From Treponema sp. (GTDB lineage Bacteria > Spirochaetota > Spirochaetia > Treponematales > Treponemataceae), in assembly GCF_024696245.1 (NCBI RefSeq), contig NZ_JAILGZ010000109.1, positions 1 to 64,000 of the forward strand: a DNA stretch of 64,000 nucleotides, in the 5' to 3' direction. The notes beneath the pieces were generated by a model. It did no database searches. It was not told the DNA's origin and was given only the letters and a program-made list of their open reading frames with translations. Position numbers and translations under genes: made by a program. Positions 1-10,000 of this stretch are shown here, piece after piece (the stretch's first letter is position 1; each line of letters opens with the position of its first letter).

Positions 1-36
1 GCTATGTTTGTATCCCTATAAAGTATGGAGGAAAAA

Positions 37-3000
37 ATGTTAAAAACTTTAAAAGTCATTTCTGCAGCAATTTTAACAGCTGCTATGATTTTTACTTCCT
101 GTGATACCGAGGGTGGATTTGACTATGTAGACACAAATTCAAATTCTTCACCAGAGTACTCAGTGGAAGGTCTTAGTACATCTTCTTCAGAAACATATGA
201 TTTTGTTCTGGATAAGACTAATATTATGCCTGGAGATGAAGAGGGTACTTTTACTGTTTTTGTAAAAAACTCTAAACCTGTAAAATTAATTGCCAAAAAC
301 AGCGCTTCCGGCGTAAGTATTTCTGCTGGTAAATTTACAGCAACTACATCTTCTGACTCTGTTGGAGAAGGTGCATGGAAGGCTGTAGTTTCTTATGCTG
401 TTGATTCTTCAATTACAGAAGCTGTAGATGGAGCATGTAAGTTTTATGTAATGTTCTCTGATTCTGATGTAGAAACTGTAATTCTTGACGTTAATGTAAA
501 AGCAAGCTATATGCCTGAAAGTGAAACATATAAACTTGTAGATGCAACAGAAAGTGCTTCTTCAGAACACTCATTTACTTTGACCTGGACTTATCAGTCT
601 GGAATAGAAGCTACTTCTGTAACATATGAAATTTATAAGGTTACAAGTTCTGGTGATGAATATGTTTATACTGAAGTTGAAACAGGAAGTCTTGCTGCAG
701 GTGCTGTAACTCTTACTCCAACATCAACTCTTGATGGTAAATCAAATTACTGTGTAAAGATTAAGGCTGTTGGTGCTGACGGATGGTATGAAACTACTGT
801 TGGTACATCTGACGGATGGGTAACAACAACTAATGATATAACACCTCCTGTTGCTCCTGCTGTCGTAGTAGCTTCTACTGGTGAAGATTCTGTAACCCTT
901 ACTTATACAAAGGGAAACAGCACTGATGATACAACAAACCTTACAATTGCAGTTACAACTACAGCAGATGGTATTACAGTACCTGCAATGGCAAGTGCTG
1001 TTACTGCAACTTATGGAGAAACAGCTTTAACTTATGATGTAACTGATGGTCTTGATGTTTCTTCTGTTGCTGCTGAAGGAACAGTTACTGTTGTAATCGG
1101 CAGCCTTCAGCGTGCTGAAACAGCAGTTGAATATTCTATTACAGTAACAGCTTATGACGCATGTGATAATCATACTTCTGCAACACCTCTTACAGCTTCT
1201 ACAGTTGCTGATACAACAGCACCAGTAGTAGATGCTGATGGAGTAAGTGTAAGTGCAGGTCTTTCTTCTGCAAAGATTACATGGGCAAATCCAGCTGATA
1301 ATGACTTTGCAGGAATTACACTTAAAAAAGGCGATGAAGTTGTAGAAACAGGTCTTACAGGTGGAGTTTATGCTTTGACTGGTCTTACAGAGGGTGCTAC
1401 ATATACACTCTATGCTACTGATACTCTTGGACATGTTCAGACAACTGGAACAGATGTTGTTGTAACTCTTGATACATTTGAAGCTTCTGCTGTTGTTAAC
1501 TACACAGGTTCTGTTCTTGTAACATGGAATGATGTAGTTGATTATGAAGCAGACGGAAGTAAAATTTCTTATACTTATGATGTTTCATGTACTAATGGAG
1601 TTTCTTCTATAACTGGTGTTGAAGAAGGTACAAAAAGTGCTCACTTTAAAGGTCTTGAAGTAGGTTCTGAATATACCTTTACTGCAAGCGTTATGAACGG
1701 TTCTACAACAGTTGTATCATCTACACCTGATGCTGTAACAGCTAAGACTGTAATCCTTAAGATTGGAAACGGATATAGTGCTAACGGTACAACTCCTTCA
1801 CGCTACCTTGCATGGGTATCAAGTAAATCTTCTACAACCTGTTATAACACAGGTGCTGTAGCAGATTCTGCAAATCCAACAGCAAGCTACTGGATTATCC
1901 GTCCTGCATTAAGCGGAACAGACGGTTACTTCTCTCTTGAAGCTGCTACAGGTACAACAGGAGTTGGAACTGGTTATTTCCTTTATGCAGATACAAACAG
2001 TCGCAGTTATGTTGATTATAATGGAACATGGGGTAGTGGCGACTGGTCTAATTTTGCAATGGTTGCAACAACAACAGGTGTAGAAAACGACGGTACTTCT
2101 TATATTACTGATACAAAACAGGCTTCATTCTACTGGGGTGAATCAAGCTGGAACTCTTCTTTCAGCAGATTGTATTCTGAAAGCATGTCAGGCTACTATG
2201 TATGCCATGCTTCCCTTACATTCGGTTTAACAAACTCTTCTTCTGAAGATAACGCCGGATGTGCTGCATTTATAATTGCTTCTACAGCTACAGCTAATAG
2301 TGATTATTATAATGATGTTGCTCCTGCTGCTGTTACAAATTTAACAGCTGGAACAGCTAAATCTACTAAAATTCCGCTTACATGGACAAATCCTTCAGAT
2401 CTTGACCTTAGTTTTGTAAGAATCAGTTATACAACAGGTTCTACAACAAAGACTCTTGATGTAGCTGCTGGTACTGTCTCTGCAACTCTTAGTGGACTTA
2501 CAAAGGGTACTTCTTATAGTATTACTGCCACTGCTTATGATGTGTACGGAAATGCTTCTGATGCTACTGAAGCCATAACTGTTGAAACTTCGAATCCGAC
2601 TAATATTCCTATGAATGTTGCTGCAACAGCCCGCTTTACAGGAGAAATTCTTGTAACATGGGATAGGGCATCTGATGATACTTCTTCTAACTGGCAGTAT
2701 AAAGTTGAATGTTCTGATGCGAATGTAACAGCTAAGAGCTTTATAAGTCTTACATCTTATGCAGGAACTTATGCAGATGAAGCAGATGGTGTAGCCCAGT
2801 TTACAGGTCTTACAAGTTCTACTGAATACACATTTACTGTATATGCAAGTGAAGATGGTGAAACATGGAACGCTGCTGAAGAAACTGTAAGTGCAACTGC
2901 TGCAACAATGACACATAAGATTAGGAATACATTTGCTCAGGCAAATCATGGAAGTGATCACAGTCCTTTGAATACTGCTGGAGCTGCAAATAAACTTATG

Positions 3001-3438
3001 TGTCAGTGGTCAACTGGTGGTGGTACTGCAACATGGAATATTTATCCTGCCCTTGATGGAACAATTACAGTTACCCATGATGTAACAAATAGTTCATCAG
3101 AAACAGTTTCTAAAGTTTATGATACTTTCTCTATCTATCATACATCAAAGGGATACGTTACTTTAGCTAGTAGTGCTATGACAGAAACAGCTGCAACATC
3201 ACTTGGAACTAATGTTTCATTAAGTACTTCAACATCAAGTGATGCAACAGGTGCTTCAACTTTCTTCTTTGGATATAATTCTACAGAATCTGCTTATACA
3301 CTCAGAGCTAATGTAGCATCTAAAAATTTTGCTCTTGGTTATTCAGGAACAAATAATAATGATACTGAAATCCTTTATTTTAATGATGCTACATCAGCTA
3401 CTTGTGAAAGTAATAAATATGCATGGTATTTTGATTAA
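37..3438 (+). CDS. Large secreted lipoprotein with repeated fibronectin type III-like domains
   Basis: Lipobox-like N-terminus MLKTLKVISAAILTAAMIFTSCD; repeated FN3-like segments (e.g. TDTTAPVVDADGVSVSAGLSSAKITWANPADNDFAGI). Start moved from 25 to 37 because the GGAGG Shine-Dalgarno lies at 28-32. Confidence 0.8.
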   Translation: MLKTLKVISAAILTAAMIFTSCDTEGGFDYVDTNSNSSPEYSVEGLSTSSSETYDFVLDKTNIMPGDEEGTFTVFVKNSKPVKLIAKNSASGVSISAGKFTATTSSDSVGEGAWKAVVSYAVDSSITEAVDGACKFYVMFSDSDVETVILDVNVKASYMPESETYKLVDATESASSEHSFTLTWTYQSGIEATSVTYEIYKVTSSGDEYVYTEVETGSLAAGAVTLTPTSTLDGKSNYCVKIKAVGADGWYETTVGTSDGWVTTTNDITPPVAPAVVVASTGEDSVTLTYTKGNSTDDTTNLTIAVTTTADGITVPAMASAVTATYGETALTYDVTDGLDVSSVAAEGTVTVVIGSLQRAETAVEYSITVTAYDACDNHTSATPLTASTVADTTAPVVDADGVSVSAGLSSAKITWANPADNDFAGITLKKGDEVVETGLTGGVYALTGLTEGATYTLYATDTLGHVQTTGTDVVVTLDTFEASAVVNYTGSVLVTWNDVVDYEADGSKISYTYDVSCTNGVSSITGVEEGTKSAHFKGLEVGSEYTFTASVMNGSTTVVSSTPDAVTAKTVILKIGNGYSANGTTPSRYLAWVSSKSSTTCYNTGAVADSANPTASYWIIRPALSGTDGYFSLEAATGTTGVGTGYFLYADTNSRSYVDYNGTWGSGDWSNFAMVATTTGVENDGTSYITDTKQASFYWGESSWNSSFSRLYSESMSGYYVCHASLTFGLTNSSSEDNAGCAAFIIASTATANSDYYNDVAPAAVTNLTAGTAKSTKIPLTWTNPSDLDLSFVRISYTTGSTTKTLDVAAGTVSATLSGLTKGTSYSITATAYDVYGNASDATEAITVETSNPTNIPMNVAATARFTGEILVTWDRASDDTSSNWQYKVECSDANVTAKSFISLTSYAGTYADEADGVAQFTGLTSSTEYTFTVYASEDGETWNAAEETVSATAATMTHKIRNTFAQANHGSDHSPLNTAGAANKLMCQWSTGGGTATWNIYPALDGTITVTHDVTNSSSETVSKVYDTFSIYHTSKGYVTLASSAMTETAATSLGTNVSLSTSTSSDATGASTFFFGYNSTESAYTLRANVASKNFALGYSGTNNNDTEILYFNDATSATCESNKYAWYFD

Positions 3439-3466
3439 TATCTGCAAGCTTTAGCTAAAAACAATT

Positions 3467-3502
3467 AAGGCGGTACTCTTATTAAAGGGTGCCGCCTTTT
3501 TT
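3467..3502 (+). terminator. Rho-independent terminator after the FN3 lipoprotein gene
   Basis: AAGGCGGTACTC-loop-GGGTGCCGCCTT followed by a T run. Confidence 0.85.
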
Positions 3503-3534
3503 ATTTGCTGTGCATTTATTTTTTTAAGTTACAG

Positions 3535-3640
3535 CCGGGGTGGGATTTTTATGCCAGCCCGGATTGGAATGGGTGCGGAGCACGTCTGGAGCAGGGCGGA
3601 AGACCGGCCGGTAGGGCAAGCCATGGAAAGCCGGTTATGT
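3535..3640 (+). repeat. Intergenic GGA-rich structured repeat, copy A
   Basis: AGCCCGGATTGGA (3556-3568) ... AAAGCCGGTTATG (3627-3639); the same flanking boxes recur at 50204-50274. Confidence 0.7.
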
Positions 3641-3672
3641 AATCCGCGGTGCTCCAGAGTAAAAGTCAAAGT

Positions 3673-4542
3673 CTATTTGTTGTTGAGGATTTTTACGTCG
3701 TAGTGGGTGTAAGGGATTTCTACATTGTCCTGACGGCAGATTTTAACTATGTTTGTATAGACCTGATTTTTAACTGTTATAAGGTCGGAGGTTTTAAACC
3801 ATACTGCAAGCTTAAGGTTGATTGCGTCACCAAAACCGTCGTAAAAAACTGCTGGCTCCGGGTCGGAGAGAACTGCGGGGCACTGGGCCGGAACTTTCTT
3901 AATTGTTTCAAGGACTTTGTCTACGTCGGCATCGTAGCTGATAGGGATGTCAAAGACCAGGCGGCGCTTTGTGTAGCTGTTGTAGTTTACAAGGTTGTTG
4001 TTGATTACTGTGCTGTTTGGAATGCGTACTACCTGATTGTCCAGGGTGCGGATTTTTATGCTGAGAAGGCCGATGTTGTCTACGATTCCGCTTTCGTCTC
4101 CTACTGTGATGTAGTCTCCCAGTTTAATTGTTTTTTCGCTTAAGACGAAGAGGCCGGATATAAGGTTGCTGACACTGGTCTGGGCGGCAAAACCTATGGC
4201 AAGTCCGGCTACTCCTGCTGCTCCCCATATTGCACTAAGGTTGATTCCAAAGAGTCCCAGGATGTACATGGTGATGAGTACGTAGAAGACGTAGCTTACT
4301 GTTTTGTTTAAGAGCATGGCGGTGTGGGGCTGCATGCGTTCTTTTGTTTTTTTGAGTATTACGTTTTTAATGATTCTGTAGACAACGTAAAAAATCAGGA
4401 TGGCGATTACTGCTGTGGCAACTTTTGCAAGGTTGGACCAGGTAATGTAATTTTTAAGGTCATCAAGGTGAAGGAATTTTGTTGTCTGACCTACTGTTTC
4501 TGAAACGGTGTCTGCTACACTTTCTGTTTCTTTTTCCGGCAT
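3673..4542 (-). CDS. MscS-family mechanosensitive ion channel
   Basis: Membrane N-terminus, then GVAGLAIGFAAQTSVSNLISGLFVLSEKTIKLGDYITVGDESGIV, typical of MscS; AAGGAG upstream. Confidence 0.9.
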   Translation of the reverse strand: MPEKETESVADTVSETVGQTTKFLHLDDLKNYITWSNLAKVATAVIAILIFYVVYRIIKNVILKKTKERMQPHTAMLLNKTVSYVFYVLITMYILGLFGINLSAIWGAAGVAGLAIGFAAQTSVSNLISGLFVLSEKTIKLGDYITVGDESGIVDNIGLLSIKIRTLDNQVVRIPNSTVINNNLVNYNSYTKRRLVFDIPISYDADVDKVLETIKKVPAQCPAVLSDPEPAVFYDGFGDAINLKLAVWFKTSDLITVKNQVYTNIVKICRQDNVEIPYTHYDVKILNNK

Positions 4543-4570
4543 TTGTTTCTCCTTTTTGTTATATGCATTT

Positions 4571-5770
4571 TTATGAGCGGCCTGTCATCTGTATAATTTT
4601 ATCCAGAATTTTATTTGCTGCATCAAACTTGCTTAATAGTGGAAGTTCCTGAGTGTCTTCTTTAGTAATTAATGTGATTACATTTGTGTCTTTCTGAAAT
4701 CCTGCGCCTTCTGTTTTAAGGTTGTTGGCACAAACAAGGTCTAAGTTTTTTTTGTCCAGTTTTGCTCTGGAGTTTTCTATCATGTTCTGGGTTTCCATGG
4801 AGAAGCCGCAGAGGAATTGTCCGCTCTTTTTATTCTGTCCAAGCCACTGGAGGATGTCGCTGGTGCGTTTTACTTTTATGGAAAGGTCATCGTCGCTTTT
4901 TTTGATTTTGTTGTCAGAAAACTGGGCCGGGGTGTAGTCTGCAACGGCGGCACTTTTTATTATGATGTCGGCTTCAGGTGAAAATTCTTTTACTGAATTG
5001 AACATATCTTCTGCTGAAATTACATTCTGAATTTTTACACCATAGGGTACTGGAATATTTACAGGGCCGCTGATTAGGGTTACGTCTGCTCCCCTCATGG
5101 CTGCGGCTTTTGCTATGGCGTATCCCATTTTTCCGCTGGAGTGGTTTGTAATGTATCTTACCGGGTCAAGGCTTTCCTGGGTTGGTCCTGCTGTTACTAA
5201 AAGTTTTTTTCCTGTCAGGTCTTTTGTAAGGGCAATCTGATTAAGTATTGCTTCGTAGAGAAATCCTGGTTCCGGGAGTTTTCCTTTGCCGGTGTCTCCG
5301 CAGGCAAGGCGCCCGTTGGAGCTTTCTATAATTTGAATTCCATAGTGGATGCATTTTTGTATATTGTCCTGAGTTATCTGGTTTTGCAGCATGGCTGTGT
5401 TCATGGCAGGTGCAATTATTTTTGGACAGGAGGCTGCAAGGAAGGTGGTGGTAAGCATGTCATCTGCAATTCCTCCCGAGATTTTTGCTATTATGTTTGC
5501 AGTGGCAGGTGCTACCATAAAAAGGTCGGCCTTTTTTGCAAGGGAAACATGTTCTACATTGAACTGAAAGTTTCTGTCAAAGGTATCGGTAAGGCATTTG
5601 TTGCCGGTAAGGGTTTCAAATGTTATTGGGTTTATAAAGTTAAGGGCGTTCTTAGTCATTATGACGTGAACGTCTGCGTGGGCTTTTACAAGAAGGCTTG
5701 CAAGGCTTGCGGCTTTGTAGGCTGCTATGCTTCCTGTTACTCCCAGTACGACTGTTTTATTTGCCAGCAT
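4571..5770 (-). CDS. coaBC: Bifunctional phosphopantothenoylcysteine decarboxylase / phosphopantothenate-cysteine ligase
   Basis: MLANKTVVLGVTGSIAAYKAASL, PAMNTAML and VTAGPTQESLDPVRYITNHSSGKMGYAIA motifs. Confidence 0.95.
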   Translation of the reverse strand: MLANKTVVLGVTGSIAAYKAASLASLLVKAHADVHVIMTKNALNFINPITFETLTGNKCLTDTFDRNFQFNVEHVSLAKKADLFMVAPATANIIAKISGGIADDMLTTTFLAASCPKIIAPAMNTAMLQNQITQDNIQKCIHYGIQIIESSNGRLACGDTGKGKLPEPGFLYEAILNQIALTKDLTGKKLLVTAGPTQESLDPVRYITNHSSGKMGYAIAKAAAMRGADVTLISGPVNIPVPYGVKIQNVISAEDMFNSVKEFSPEADIIIKSAAVADYTPAQFSDNKIKKSDDDLSIKVKRTSDILQWLGQNKKSGQFLCGFSMETQNMIENSRAKLDKKNLDLVCANNLKTEGAGFQKDTNVITLITKEDTQELPLLSKFDAANKILDKIIQMTGRS

Positions 5771-5790
5771 TTATTTCCTCTTTAGTTACT

Positions 5791-5820
5791 ATTATATAGA
5801 CTATACTATAAAATTGTAAA
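5791..5820 (-). promoter_or_regulatory. Candidate sigma-70 promoter for coaBC
   Basis: Reverse strand TTTACA-N18-TATAAT. Confidence 0.5.
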
Positions 5821-5868
5821 AAAGTCGTTTAAGAAAAGGCTGTTTTAGATTAGAATGATGGCAGAGTT

Positions 5869-7059
5869 ATGAAGAAATTTGTATTTGTATTTTTATTGCT
5901 TAATATTCTTTTTTCCCTGAATGCCCAGACTCCTGAGGCTTATATTGAATATATAGAAAAAATAAAGGTTGAGATAAATCAGGAAAAGGCTTCCGGTGAA
6001 TCTACTACAAGGGCTTTGCGTCAGCTTAGAAGTGAATTGTCAGATATATATGAATCTTTTGAAAGTCAGAAGTATACCAATTCTACTTATGATAATACTT
6101 TAAAGATGTCAGTGATAAATTATGACAAGGTTAAGCAGGGCTGGACTTTTGTTTTTTCTGCTGATATTGCCGGCAGAAAGAAATTGTTTAATCAGAAAAT
6201 ATGTATTCCTTATTCTGTCTTTACGGGAAAAAAGTTTACTCCTGTAGAAAAGATGACTGAACACCAGAAGGAGGATTATGAATACTCTGTAGAGATTTAT
6301 AATGACCTTCTGATGAATTCCGGAATTATTTTGTCTGCCAGATTAAGTTATTCATTTAAGAAATGGGCTGCAGCTTCTGAGTACAGGTTTTGTCCGGATC
6401 TTCTTGTACTTTACGAAAACCAGAATGGAATTGATAAGCCTTTAATTTTTTTATCCTCCAGGGATCTTTCTTCCGTAATGTTTACTGTTAAACCTCAGGT
6501 TGAAGTTCGTAGTGATTTTCAGATTAAGGCTGATTATGAAAAATGTCAGGCTTTACTTGAAGCAGAAAGTGACAATGGGCTTGCTGAAAATAATAATGAA
6601 GAAGAAGATTCAGAAGAATCAATTCAGGCTGGGCGAAGGGCTTTTTATCTTGATGTGGAACTTAAGGAAAAGGAACCTGTTTTTGTAAGGGGAACTTTGA
6701 CCTGGGCTATTGGTACTTATGCTTTTGCCGGTGCTACAATTGGTTATGACCTTACTTCCATGGAAAATAATTCAGTTTATGACTTTGGTGCAGTTTTAGG
6801 TTTTAATGCCTGCATTACTAAATTATTCAGGCCTTTTGTTATTGGTGTGGCAGATATCAGTACGGATAATCATCTTACTCTTAAACCAGGTGCCGGTCTT
6901 GATTTTAAGATTGGACACCTGATGTTTACTGCTGTTGCAAATTATAATTTTGACTGGAACCTTACTCCTGTAATTAATAATGTAGTAAATGCTTCCTTCT
7001 CTGATATAGAGAGGGAAGATTACGTTACATTCTCTTTTGGAATGGGTGTTACCTGGTAA
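5869..7059 (+). CDS. Secreted hypothetical protein, possible outer-membrane beta-barrel C-terminus
   Basis: Signal peptide MKKFVFVFLLLNILFSLNAQ; C-terminal half of alternating beta-like strands ending VTFSFGMGVTW. Confidence 0.65.
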   Translation: MKKFVFVFLLLNILFSLNAQTPEAYIEYIEKIKVEINQEKASGESTTRALRQLRSELSDIYESFESQKYTNSTYDNTLKMSVINYDKVKQGWTFVFSADIAGRKKLFNQKICIPYSVFTGKKFTPVEKMTEHQKEDYEYSVEIYNDLLMNSGIILSARLSYSFKKWAAASEYRFCPDLLVLYENQNGIDKPLIFLSSRDLSSVMFTVKPQVEVRSDFQIKADYEKCQALLEAESDNGLAENNNEEEDSEESIQAGRRAFYLDVELKEKEPVFVRGTLTWAIGTYAFAGATIGYDLTSMENNSVYDFGAVLGFNACITKLFRPFVIGVADISTDNHLTLKPGAGLDFKIGHLMFTAVANYNFDWNLTPVINNVVNASFSDIEREDYVTFSFGMGVTW

Positions 7060-10000
7060 GGATTTCTTTCCAGTCTATGTTTTTATTACATTCTTCCGTA
7101 ATGTCTACTTCTTTTCCAAAGCGCAGGTAAAAGAGTGAGCAGCTTATGTCTTCTTCTTTTACAGACAGGAGCTGGGCTGCTGCTGCACGATAGAGGGTAA
7201 GCTGATTATAATAGATTTCTGGTTTTATGGTTTGATTTGTCTTGTAATCAACTACACGGTATCTGCCTTCTCCTTCCTTAAAGATTAAGTCCATTGTTCC
7301 GTGAATTAAATACTGACCTGTGTAATATTTAAATTCGTATTCGCATTTTTTCCAGTCAGCTGCTGTGGCTTTTTGTCCCAGTGAGCTTGAGAGAAAGTCC
7401 TGAGACATTTTTTTGCATACATTCTGAACGGTAAGAAGTTTGTTCTGATTGTTTTCAAGTCCTACTATGTCTTTGTTTGAATACTCAGGGAGATTTTTTT
7501 CTGGTGAGAGGGCTGCTTCCAGGTAAGAGTGGGCAATGGTACCAAAGTTTGCAAAGCTGAATCTTGGCTGGGTTTCTTTTTCTGAGCCGGCATGAGGGAG
7601 ACTTTCTATAATAATGGTGTTGATTTCTTTGTAGGGTGTGTCTTCCTGAGGAGTCCATGCCTTTATGAGATCCTCCCTGGTGTTTTGCTTTTGAACCTGT
7701 TCCTGGTTTTGATGCATAAGCTGGCTTGGGAGTATATACCTGTCCATTACTTCATCAAGGCTGATGATTTTTTTATTGTCTGTGCTGTTATAAACATCAA
7801 TGGTTTTAAAGTCTTCCAGAAGTTGATATTTTGCTTCCTGGGTATTTGGCCTTACTTTATCTGATTGGGTAGAAAGGTTTTCTTCGAGTTCAATATCTTC
7901 AAAGGTAAAAGGAGAATTTTCTTTTTCTTTGTAAAATTCCAGAACTGGATAGAGGGTGTTGTAAATATTTTCCAGATTCTTTTCGTTTCCCGGAGTATAA
8001 TCTTCAGCCTCAATTGTTTTTGGATCTTCCTTACACTTGGAAATGTAGAGGCTGTTGATTGCTCTTGTGAGGGCAACATAGGTTAAGCGTCTTAATTCTG
8101 CATTTGCTTTAAGGGCGTTTTCTTTTTTTGCCAGGTCAAAGAAGTAGTTGATTTTTTTATTGTCATTAATTGAATCCTGGCTGGGAGAGGTGTTTACTGT
8201 AAAACCATATTCCTTGCTGTAGTAAACCGAGAAGTTGTTTTTTTGTTGCTGGCCTTTTTTATTTGTAACAGGAATGAATACGATTTTAAATTCCAGTCCC
8301 TTACTTTTATGTATGGACATAAGGTGGACACCTTCTTTTTGTACGATAGGGATGTCCATGTTGTCAAGCTTTGCCTGTTCATCCTTGTAGTTTCTAAGTT
8401 CATCAACAAAGGCAGCAAGGCTCATGTTTTTTAACTGACACTGGCGGGCAAATTCAAAAATTAAATCATAGAGTTTTGAATACATGGATACCTGCTGATT
8501 CCACAGGGTTTCGTATCTGTAGCCTGCCTTGTACCAGATTATGTTTATAAGGTCAGTAAGGGTGGCGGTTTTACTTTCTTTTTTTATTTCCTGATAAAAG
8601 TCTGCGGCCTTCTGGTAGTGATGCTGACCGTCTGGAGAAAGAAGGTTAAGGTTGTTTGGGTTAAAGGGCTCCCTGTCCTGAAGAAGAATAGCATTTATTT
8701 CTGTAATCGAAAGATTTACAAAAGGTGAGCGGAGAATCTGGGCATAGGAAAGAGTGTCTGAAGGATAGACACATAATCTTAAGAAAGAAAAAATATCGTT
8801 TACAGGTCCGTCAGAGAAAAATCCTTTTACAGTTTCTGTGTTATATGGAATTCCGTATTTAAGAAGAACGCGTTCGTAACGGCTCTGGGGTTCATAGCTC
8901 TTAAAGAGAATTGCTATGTCTCCAGGATTTACCGGTCCGTTTTCATCTGCTCCTGTAGTTATAAGGGCCTTTATTTTTTGTGCAACCCATTCGGCTTCTG
9001 TTTCTTCATTGTCAGTTTTTGCAATGTGAATGTGAGGCTGGTATATTTCTTTATAGTTATCTTTTGTGATTTCTTTTTTTGCAGAATCAGAAAGAGTAAC
9101 TTTGTGATAGACAGCTTCGTATTCTGGGATTTCTATGTCTGGATAAGTTTTCTTTTCTGAGAAAAAAACAGATGGCTGATTTATTTCTTCTGTCTCCTGG
9201 GAATCTTCTGAGTCTTCATTCATTGATGGGGGAAATTTATATCCGCCAAAGATTGTATTGAAGCTGGCGATAAGGGACTGATGGGATCTGTAGTTGTTTG
9301 TCATCTGTAAGTTGCCTTCCTTAAAGTCCAGGGAGAGCTTTCTGAATACAGATACATCTGCACCACGGAAGAGGTAAATACTTTGTTTTTCATCACCTAC
9401 AAAGAAAAGTTTGTCCGGACAAAGTTCATCAGGGCGGGGAACTGATTTTTCTGTACGTTCAGGTTTTTCTGCCAGAAGAAAGAGCATGTCCCTTTGCATC
9501 TGGTTATTATCCTGGAACTCATCAATCATAATAGCCTTGTATTTGTCTTTTTCAGTTTTTCTTATTTCCGGGTGTTCAATAAGAGTTTTAAGGGCAAGGG
9601 CAGAAATATCACTAAAAGAAAGAATGCCGCTTTGTCTTTTAAAATTATTGGCCATAGTCTGGAATTCTTTCATCAGGGGAATGAGGGCAGAGATTACTGG
9701 CAGATTTTGTATAAAAAGGATAATCTCTTCAAGAACAATAATGATTTCTTTTGCACTTTTAAGGGATATGGCTGCTTCTCTAAGATCCTTTAACTGACCT
9801 GGACTTGGAGTTGTGCAGAAATATTTAAGTTGATTAAAGGTTTCTTCTATATTGCTGGTATTGTGATTATTAATATCTTCTTCTGTCAGTTGGGATTTGT
9901 AGGGTGGCGTAAAAGGCTGAAGATGTTTTTTAATTTTGTCATAAGTTTTAGAATCTTTTTTTTCTGGAAGGGAATTCCAGTCGTTCATAAAAAGATTCAT

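Noticed and set aside
1027-2961. Cysteine-rich minus-strand ORFs (1027..1434, 2395..2961) inside the FN3 gene
   Set aside because: Shadow ORFs: Thr codons (ACA) on the plus strand read as Cys (TGT) in antisense; no SD or domain.
3649-4143. Plus-strand 164-aa ORF opposite mscS
   Set aside because: Antisense to a well-supported MscS gene, biased composition, no SD.
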